Source: Candidatus Methanogasteraceae archaeon UBA261
GTDB taxonomy: Archaea; Halobacteriota; Methanosarcinia; Methanosarcinales; Methanogasteraceae
Assembly (NCBI GenBank): GCA_002506015.1
Contig: DAWR01000152.1
Location: forward strand, 1-11,532
Direction of reading: 5' to 3'
DNA: 11,532 bases
Shown here: positions 7,376 to 11,532 of the stretch, one piece after another
Numbering within the stretch: position 1 is the first letter of the stretch
Layout: every line of letters starts with the position of its first letter
Translations under genes and position numbers: made by a program
Notes under the pieces: model-generated
The model's database searches: none
What the model was told of the DNA's origin: nothing
What the model saw: the letters and a program-made list of their open reading frames with translations, nothing else

Positions 7376-7397
7376 TTGTCACTCCAAACCGTGACAA
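7376..7397. repeat. Perfect inverted repeat TTGTCAC-N8-GTGACAA upstream of ptuA
   Basis: Seven matched bases on each side of an eight-base spacer, 67 bases upstream of the ptuA start. Its outer TTGTC/GACAA arms recur in a second, shorter inverted repeat at 7455-7470. It could be a dimeric repressor operator for ptuAB or, if transcribed, a stable hairpin in the leader. Confidence 0.5.
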
Positions 7398-7543
7398 TGC
7401 GATTGGGCGGAGAACCTTTCATTGCTGCAATCTCCGGTTTGCTTGATATTGGGCTTGTCGCACAAGACAATAACACATTTCATCTGTTAGGTAGATGTTT
7501 CTTTGTCCATGTTCACTTATCACTTTCTGGTTTATCAATAATT

Positions 7544-7552
7544 CTTTATATA
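7544..7552 (-). promoter_or_regulatory. Candidate TATA box for ptuAB
   Basis: On the minus strand the sequence AGTATATAAAG is the best TATA element between hisF and ptuA; nothing comparable was seen closer to ptuA. Transcription from near 7520 would give a leader of about 210 bases, unusually long for an archaeal mRNA. Confidence 0.4.
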
Positions 7553-7625
7553 CTATTTGCTACTCCACCATATCTGCATAGATAATAGACTGTTTTCATA
7601 TTGCTTACAGCAGAATGGTATGTGC

Positions 7626-7649
7626 ATCTAAATTGTACGCCCTTTAGAT
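7626..7649. repeat. Perfect inverted repeat ATCTAAA-N10-TTTAGAT
   Basis: Seven perfect pairs around ttgtacgccc, lying 42 bases past the hisF stop. With the GGACTT/AAGTCC hairpin next to it (7654-7676), it may shape the 3' end of the hisF transcript; neither is followed by a long T run on the minus strand. Confidence 0.4.
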
Positions 7650-7690
7650 ACCGGGACTTGAGCATTGGCGAAGTCCGATGTCGCCCCCAT

Positions 7691-8497
7691 TCACCCCATC
7701 CCGCGTCCCCTCAGATACTCCTTGATCTCATCCACAGTGTAGGTCTCGTAGTGGAATATGCTTGCTGCAAGACACGCATCAGCACCGCACACAAACGCGT
7801 CATAGATGTGATCCATCGTCCCGACGCCACCTGATGCGATCACAGGGATGTCCACGGCTTCTGCGATCGCTTTCGTCACAGGAATGTCGTAGCCGTCCTT
7901 TGTCCCGTCCCGATCCTTGCTCGTGAGCAGTATCTCGCCAGCGCCAAGGTCTTGCATCCTTTGCGCCCACTTGATGGCGTCGATTCCGGTCAGCTCTTTT
8001 CCGCCGTATATGACAACATCATACCAAGCGCTGCGCCCGTCTTCGAGCTCAACTAGCGTCTTTCCATCACCTTCCTCGAACCTGCGCTTGCAGTCGATCG
8101 CAACGACGATCTTCTCAGACCCGAATGCGTCTGCGACTTCCTGGATCAGTTCCGGGTTCTTGACTGCTGCGGTGTTGATCCCGACCTTGTCTGCGCCCGC
8201 ACCAAGCACCCGCTCGAAGTCTGAGAAGCTCGCAATCCCGCCGCCGACGCAGAACGGGATCGTGACAACGTCTGCGACCCTTCTGATCACGTCGGTCATC
8301 GTGGCTCTGTCATCGGTCGAGGCTGAGATATCCAGAAAGACCAGTTCATCGGCTTTCTGCTCTACGTACCGTCTGGCAAGTTCTACCGGGTCGCCCGCAT
8401 ACCGCAGGCTCTCAAACTCGATTCCCTTGACGACCACGGCTTTACCGCTTTCGTCAAAGGTCGTATCGAGACAGGGGATTATTCGTTTTGTTGTCAT
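7691..8497 (-). CDS. hisF: Imidazole glycerol phosphate synthase cyclase subunit HisF
   Basis: A 268-residue (beta/alpha)8 barrel enzyme of histidine biosynthesis. With HisH it turns the ribulosyl intermediate PRFAR plus ammonia into imidazole glycerol phosphate and AICAR. The start MTTKRIIPCLD places the catalytic aspartate at D11 and the second catalytic aspartate at D135 (VAIDCKRRF). Phosphate-binding loops are CVGGGI (83-88) and ASGGVG (221-226), and LTSKDRDGTKDGYD (191-204) is also typical. Length matches the usual 250-275. An upstream ATG would add 50 residues (from 8647) that are unlike the family; ATG 8497 is preferred, with AGGTG about ten bases upstream. It stands alone here: hisH and the rest of the pathway are outside the window. 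A candidate TATA element lies at 8547-8557. Confidence 0.95.
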   Translation of the reverse strand: MTTKRIIPCLDTTFDESGKAVVVKGIEFESLRYAGDPVELARRYVEQKADELVFLDISASTDDRATMTDVIRRVADVVTIPFCVGGGIASFSDFERVLGAGADKVGINTAAVKNPELIQEVADAFGSEKIVVAIDCKRRFEEGDGKTLVELEDGRSAWYDVVIYGGKELTGIDAIKWAQRMQDLGAGEILLTSKDRDGTKDGYDIPVTKAIAEAVDIPVIASGGVGTMDHIYDAFVCGADACLAASIFHYETYTVDEIKEYLRGRGMG

Positions 8498-8546
8498 CGT
8501 GATACACCTGGGTTGTCTGTGATCTTCGATCTTCATTCTTGTTGCT

Positions 8547-8557
8547 TTTAGATATAG
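8547..8557 (-). promoter_or_regulatory. Candidate TATA element of hisF
   Basis: Minus-strand CTATATCTAAA lies about 50 bases upstream of the chosen hisF start, leaving a leader of roughly 30 bases. It is a modest match and the only good candidate between hisF and the divergent ATPase gene. Confidence 0.35.
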
Positions 8558-8646
8558 TTTTGGAAAAAACGTAGCTGCCACATTTTGTGGTGCCGGGGAA
8601 CTGGGTGAATGGTTTGCAGATAATACACGCGTGGGGGATTGTAGCA

Positions 8647-8670
8647 ATGCATATATAGGCTCTTATGCAT
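8647..8670 (+). promoter_or_regulatory. Promoter of the AAA+ ATPase gene with paired ATGCAT sites
   Basis: CATATATA (8650-8657) is a TATA box about 30 bases before the ATG at 8687, so the transcript has little or no leader beyond GGTGAG (8675-8680), a ribosome binding site six bases from the start. Two identical ATGCAT palindromes (8647-8652 and 8665-8670), centred 18 bases apart, overlap the TATA box and the stretch just after it, which would suit a repressor site. Confidence 0.5.
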
Positions 8671-8686
8671 AAGTGGTGAGCATTAC

Positions 8687-9892
8687 ATGAACAACAAGGA
8701 AAGCAGTCCATTTACACCCGGCAGCCCTGTACCTGTCGAACTTTTTGTTGGCAGATCAAAGCAAATCAACACAATCCTGCGGTATGTAGAACAAACTAAA
8801 TCCGGAAAACAAGAAAATGTTTTTCTATCGGGAGAAAGGGGAATAGGAAAAAGTTCACTCGAAACTTTTCTTCGTTATATGGCAGTTACTAAGATGAATG
8901 CTATCGGCGTTCATGTTTTTTTAGGTGGAGTCTCTTCTTTAGAAGAGGCGGTCCGCCGCATTCTTGATCAAATCCTTAAAGAGACAAGAGGGCAAGAGTG
9001 GTTTGAGGACATTAAACAGTTCTTTGGGACACATATCAGAGAAGTGGGTCTTTTTGGCGTATCTGTCAGTTTCGTCCCACCCGAACAAGATCTGAGAGAG
9101 TTGGTGAGGAGTTTTTCAGAAGTTCTTGATAATTTATTGCAAAAAATAGATGGGAAAAAGGCAGGATTGTTCATAGCATTGGACGATATCAATGGACTGG
9201 CGGATAAGGAAGAATTTGCAAATTGGTACAAAAGTTTTGTAGACGAAGTGGCGACACACTATGAAAAATTCCCCGTTTTTATCATGCTGACCGGGCTGCC
9301 TGAAAAAAGAGACGCGTTAGCCACAAACCAGCCCTCTCTTATGAGGATATTCAGGGTAACCGAGATCGAAAAACTTTCTGACGAAGAAGTTGAGCACTTC
9401 TTGTCTGTGGCTTTTGAGAAGGTAGATATGAAAGTTGAACCGGACGCTATGGCGCTTCTGGTAACTTATTCTAGCGGGCTACCCATCTTAATGCATGAGA
9501 TCGGCGATGCCACTTTCTGGGCAGATACCGACGGCGTGATAGATGCAGATGACGCCATGACCGGGGTACTTGCGGCAGCAGAAGAGGTGGGGAAAAAGTA
9601 TCTTGATCCAAAGGTTTATAGGGCGATCCGAAGCAAGAATTACAGGTCCATTTTGAGGAAATTGGGCGCAGGAGAGATTTCCAGAGAATTTGTGAAGAAA
9701 GAGGTTGGGTCGAGACTTAATGAACGCGAAAAAAAGGTTTTTCACAATTTTCTTAAAAGAATGAAAGACCTGGGCGTGATTGAAAGTGATCTGGAAAAAG
9801 GCACAGGTGCTTATAGATTCGTAAACGAGATATATCCCATTTATATATGGATGGAAAGTGAAGGACTAAAACCGAGGAGAAAAAAAGCGTGA
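8687..9892 (+). CDS. Orc1/Cdc6-like AAA+ ATPase with C-terminal winged-helix-like region
   Basis: A 401-residue soluble protein. LFVGRSKQI (19-27) is the pre-Walker box of archaeal AAA_16/Orc-like ATPases. Walker A is GERGIGKSS (49-57), Walker B GLFIALDDIN (160-169), the sensor 1 region IMLTGLP (199-205), and SSGLPILMHEIGD (262-274) sits where sensor 2 lies but lacks the usual arginine. Residues 310-385 look like a winged helix (MKDLGVIESD, GAYRFVNEIYPIYIWM), which could bind DNA. It is smaller and more divergent than true replication initiators and has no origin-like repeats beside it, so a role in a mobile or defence context, or a STAND-like signalling role, is as likely as replication. A-rich codons suggest foreign origin, like ptuAB. 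The start is well set by GGTGAG at a six-base spacing. Function unknown; ATPase class is sure. Confidence 0.85.
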   Translation: MNNKESSPFTPGSPVPVELFVGRSKQINTILRYVEQTKSGKQENVFLSGERGIGKSSLETFLRYMAVTKMNAIGVHVFLGGVSSLEEAVRRILDQILKETRGQEWFEDIKQFFGTHIREVGLFGVSVSFVPPEQDLRELVRSFSEVLDNLLQKIDGKKAGLFIALDDINGLADKEEFANWYKSFVDEVATHYEKFPVFIMLTGLPEKRDALATNQPSLMRIFRVTEIEKLSDEEVEHFLSVAFEKVDMKVEPDAMALLVTYSSGLPILMHEIGDATFWADTDGVIDADDAMTGVLAAAEEVGKKYLDPKVYRAIRSKNYRSILRKLGAGEISREFVKKEVGSRLNEREKKVFHNFLKRMKDLGVIESDLEKGTGAYRFVNEIYPIYIWMESEGLKPRRKKA

Positions 9893-9988
9893 TCCAGTCT
9901 CCCAACAAGACACTCCCACATCATGCCCCAAACCGCCCCCTTGCATCCACCACGACAGCCTCCCAAAGTCACTAAACCCCTGACTTAA

Positions 9989-10074
9989 GCACAGAGCCTG
10001 TGCACCGCCCCCCCTCGCGTTCGGTTTGGCTGCATTCGATGTTTCGCACGTAGCCAGTGCGCTTCGCGTGACTG
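9989..10074. terminator. Candidate hairpins between the convergent ATPase and GMP synthase genes
   Basis: GCACA-GAGCC-TGTGC (9989-10003) is a perfect five-pair hairpin. CAGTGCGC...GCGTGACTG (10055-10074) is a second one with one wobble and one bulge. They sit in the 194-base convergent gap (9893-10086), which is otherwise C-rich on the plus strand and shows no gene. Neither is followed by a strong T-tract, so a terminator role is only suggested by position. Confidence 0.3.
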
Positions 10075-10086
10075 CCCTGACCTTGG

Positions 10087-11046
10087 CTAAATCACTTCCA
10101 TCGTCGATGGTGGCTTTGTCGCGATGCCGTACGTTACGCTCACAACACCCGTTATCTCGTTTGTGATCCGCTCAGCCAGCCGTTCCAACACATCGTAAGG
10201 CAGTCTCGTCGGTCTTGCGGTTCTTGCATCAACGCTCTCCCAGCATCTGATCTCGATCTGCGTGCCGTAGTCCCGCTCTCCGTTTCTCATGCCTGTGACC
10301 CGGTCCTCATGCAGGATCGCCATGTACTGGAAAGCCGCTGTATCTGCCAGTTCTTCCTCGAGGATCACTGTTGCTTGCCTGACGGTCTCGATCCGCTCAG
10401 GGGTCGCCTCCCCGATCACGCGGGCGGCAAGGGCAGGTCCTGGAAACGGCATCCTGTTGTAGATTGCCTCTGGTAAGCCAAGGGCTTCTGCAACCTTCCG
10501 CACGCCATCCTTTCGCAGTTGTATCAGCGGTTCTATGATCTTGTATCCGAACGTCTTCTCAGGGTCGATTCCGAGTTGCTCAAAAACATTGTGCTGCCTC
10601 TTGATCCCTGCAACGGTTTCATCCACGTCTGTAAGAATCGTTCCCTGCAGGAGGTGCTTTGCCCCGCTCTCCTTAACGAGCCTGCCAAAGACGTCCTTGT
10701 AGAATGTCTGGGTAATCGCTTCCCGCTTCTCTTCAGGGTCAGCAATCCCACTCATTGCATCGAAGAACTCGGTTCTGGCATCGATTACCTCCACGTGTAC
10801 GCCGAGGTCTTTGAAGACCGAAACGATCCATTCCGGTTCACCATATCTCATGATGCCATTATCGACGAAATACGTCTTGAGGCGACCCGCAAGAGCGCGG
10901 TGCCCAAGCATGGTGACCACTGATGAATCGACGCCTCCTGAGAGTGCATTTATCACAAGACCATCTCCAACGGTTTCGGATATCGCACTTACCTGCTGTT
11001 CTATAAAATCTTCTGAATTCAGAGCTTCTACGGTTATTTCTTCCAT
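10087..11046 (-). CDS. guaAB: GMP synthase ATP-pyrophosphatase subunit B (variant form)
   Basis: A 319-residue enzyme that adenylates XMP and aminates it to GMP, using ammonia supplied by a separate glutaminase subunit in archaea. The PP-loop SGGVDSS is at 36-42, followed by VDNGIMRYGE (61-70), LLQGTILTD (132-140), KRQHNV (149-154) and the XMP-site block RMPFPGPALAARVIGE (198-213), close to the family RxPFPGPGLAxRxxGE. The C-terminus KPPSTMEVI replaces the common KPPATIEWE-type end, and the linker from 150 to 170 is longer than usual, so this belongs to a divergent subgroup that I associate with Methanomicrobia. ATG 11046 has GGAG at ten bases; an in-frame ATG 22 codons upstream adds sequence unlike the family. 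The glutaminase gene is not in the window. It is divergent from hdrC across about 200 bases. Confidence 0.87.
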   Translation of the reverse strand: MEEITVEALNSEDFIEQQVSAISETVGDGLVINALSGGVDSSVVTMLGHRALAGRLKTYFVDNGIMRYGEPEWIVSVFKDLGVHVEVIDARTEFFDAMSGIADPEEKREAITQTFYKDVFGRLVKESGAKHLLQGTILTDVDETVAGIKRQHNVFEQLGIDPEKTFGYKIIEPLIQLRKDGVRKVAEALGLPEAIYNRMPFPGPALAARVIGEATPERIETVRQATVILEEELADTAAFQYMAILHEDRVTGMRNGERDYGTQIEIRCWESVDARTARPTRLPYDVLERLAERITNEITGVVSVTYGIATKPPSTMEVI

Positions 11047-11137
11047 TGTGTCAGTCTCCGTATGGTTGGGTGTATACGATCGATCAATGCTATCAGGATA
11101 CTTAAAATACACGATAGAACAAACTTCACCTGATACG

Positions 11138-11147
11138 ACATATATGT
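11138..11147. promoter_or_regulatory. Palindrome ACATATATGT, candidate TATA box of hdrC
   Basis: A perfect ten-base palindrome with a TATA core in the divergent gap between the GMP synthase gene and hdrC. As a promoter it would start transcription near 11170, about 85 bases before the probable hdrC start. Being symmetrical it could also be read on the minus strand, but it is far from the guaAB start on that side. Confidence 0.35.
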
Positions 11148-11255
11148 ATTAGCGAGCCGTTTCTCAGGCTGGCTGTACCGGTCGTATGCATTCCGGAATA
11201 CGAAGAATACAGCAGGACTGAAGAATGGCGGTATCTTGAGGTGAAGGGGGCGGAA

Positions 11256-11532
11256 GTGGTGCGATGCAAATGAAAATGACCCCGCTAAACATATAGACGC
11301 ATTAAAAGACGCTGGCATCGAGATACTCACATGCCTGCAATGCGGCACATGCAGCGGAAGCTGCCCGTCGGGGCGTTATACCGGCATGATCACGCGAAAG
11401 ATCGTGAGAAATGCACGTGTGGGACTATATGTGCTGCACGACCCCGACCTCTGGCTGTGCACCACTTGCTACACCTGCCAGGAGCACTGTCCACGTGAGA
11501 TTAAGATCGCTGATGCGATTCTTGCGATCAGG
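11256..11532 (+). CDS. hdrC: Heterodisulfide reductase subunit C, partial, with a disrupted 5' end
   Basis: HdrC is the small iron-sulfur subunit that passes electrons between HdrA and HdrB in reduction of the CoM-S-S-CoB heterodisulfide. The sequence shows both [4Fe-4S] motifs: CLQCGTCSGSCP (from 11332) and CTTCYTCQEHCP (from about 11458), with PSGRYTGMITRKIVRNARVG between. The gene runs off the right edge. The frame carrying these motifs is open from 11245, but has no ATG, GTG or TTG until 11386, after the first motif. A good ribosome site GAGGTGA (11238-11244) precedes GTG 11256, whose frame (MVRCK) stops at 11271. Removing one A from the AAA at 11268-11270 would join MVRC to NENDPAKHIDALK. 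A one-base insertion or sequencing error is therefore the simplest reading. Neighbouring HdrA/HdrB genes would lie beyond the window. Confidence 0.82.

Larger units (their letters stand above)
7310..7690. other. Gene-free, hairpin-rich region between ptuA and hisF
   Basis: About 380 bases with no credible coding frame on either strand. It contains a chain of perfect inverted repeats: 7376-7397 (7 pairs), 7408-7436 (CGGAGA/TCTCCG, 6), 7454-7470 (CTTGT/ACAAG or TTGTC/GACAA, 5), 7481-7497 (CATCT/AGATG, 5), 7571-7584 (TATCT-GCAT-AGATA, 5), 7626-7649 (7) and 7654-7676 (GGACTT/AAGTCC, 6). Five- and six-pair repeats are expected by chance in such a stretch; the two seven-pair ones less so. Given the minus-strand TATA box near 7548, the first four would lie in the ptuAB 5' leader. 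The last lies 14 bases past the hisF stop and may be its 3' hairpin. Confidence 0.5.

Noticed and set aside
7310..7690. Retron msr-msd RNA for a PtuAB-type retron
   Set aside because: No reverse transcriptase gene is present in the window and no long outer a1/a2 inverted repeat was found; kept only as a structured leader of unknown role.
7601..7834. A 77-residue plus-strand reading frame at the end of hisF
   Set aside because: Most of it is antisense to conserved HisF codons and it has no family features.
8498..8647. HisF starting 50 codons upstream
   Set aside because: The extra residues do not resemble HisF, and would place the catalytic aspartate far from its normal position 11; ATG 8497 fits.
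11034..11348. A 104-residue minus-strand reading frame across the hdrC start
   Set aside because: It overlaps the HdrC coding region and the guaAB start, and reads like antisense of a coding sequence.
1..11532. CRISPR arrays, tRNA genes, insertion sequences or attachment sites
   Set aside because: No regularly spaced repeats, no cloverleaf-like TTCRANNC arms with matching acceptor stems, and no transposase or integrase sequence was seen.

Overview
The window looks like the chromosome of a methanogen-related euryarchaeon, either a Methanomicrobia-type methanogen or an anaerobic methane/alkane oxidiser. The case rests on a heterodisulfide reductase HdrC fragment at the right edge, an NrpR-type (DUF128) nitrogen repressor, a stand-alone archaeal FMN glutamate synthase, a separate archaeal GMP synthase ATP-pyrophosphatase subunit, and TATA-box promoters in front of most genes. 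No tRNA, rRNA, CRISPR array or insertion sequence was seen.

Left part (1-5210), nitrogen-related: an unassigned SAM methyltransferase (53-985, +) is followed by two divergently transcribed paralogues of the glutamate synthase FMN-domain family. The left copy is full length (1225-2814, -). The right copy (3040-4092, +) has lost about 180 N-terminal residues, yet the rest reads cleanly. Both genes end in a hairpin followed by a T-rich tract. Next comes an NrpR-like repressor (4232-5208, +), split by an apparent one-base deletion between its helix-turn-helix and its DUF128 domain. An interrupted palindrome lies just before its start, and half of that palindrome (TTTTTACCA) also occurs at the promoter of the truncated synthase.

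Middle part (5268-8497), minus strand: a two-gene Septu-type anti-phage module, an OLD/SMC-like ATPase ptuA (5981-7309) overlapping an HNH nuclease ptuB (5268-5981) by one base. Upstream of ptuA are about 380 bases without a gene but with several perfect inverted repeats and a TATA box, so the ptuAB mRNA may have a long structured leader. Then comes hisF (7691-8497), the cyclase subunit of histidine biosynthesis.

Right part (8687-11532): an orphan Orc1/Cdc6-like AAA+ ATPase with a C-terminal winged-helix-like region (8687-9892, +) converges on the GMP synthase subunit gene (10087-11046, -). A divergent promoter region separates the latter from hdrC (+), which is cut by the window edge. HdrC keeps both cysteine clusters but has no in-frame start codon before the first, suggesting a second one-base indel.

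The most notable items are the archaeal Septu module with its hairpin-rich leader, the decayed or rearranged glutamate synthase duplicate beside a nitrogen repressor with shared promoter motifs, and the two one-base frame breaks (nrpR, hdrC), which are either real gene disruptions or sequencing indels.
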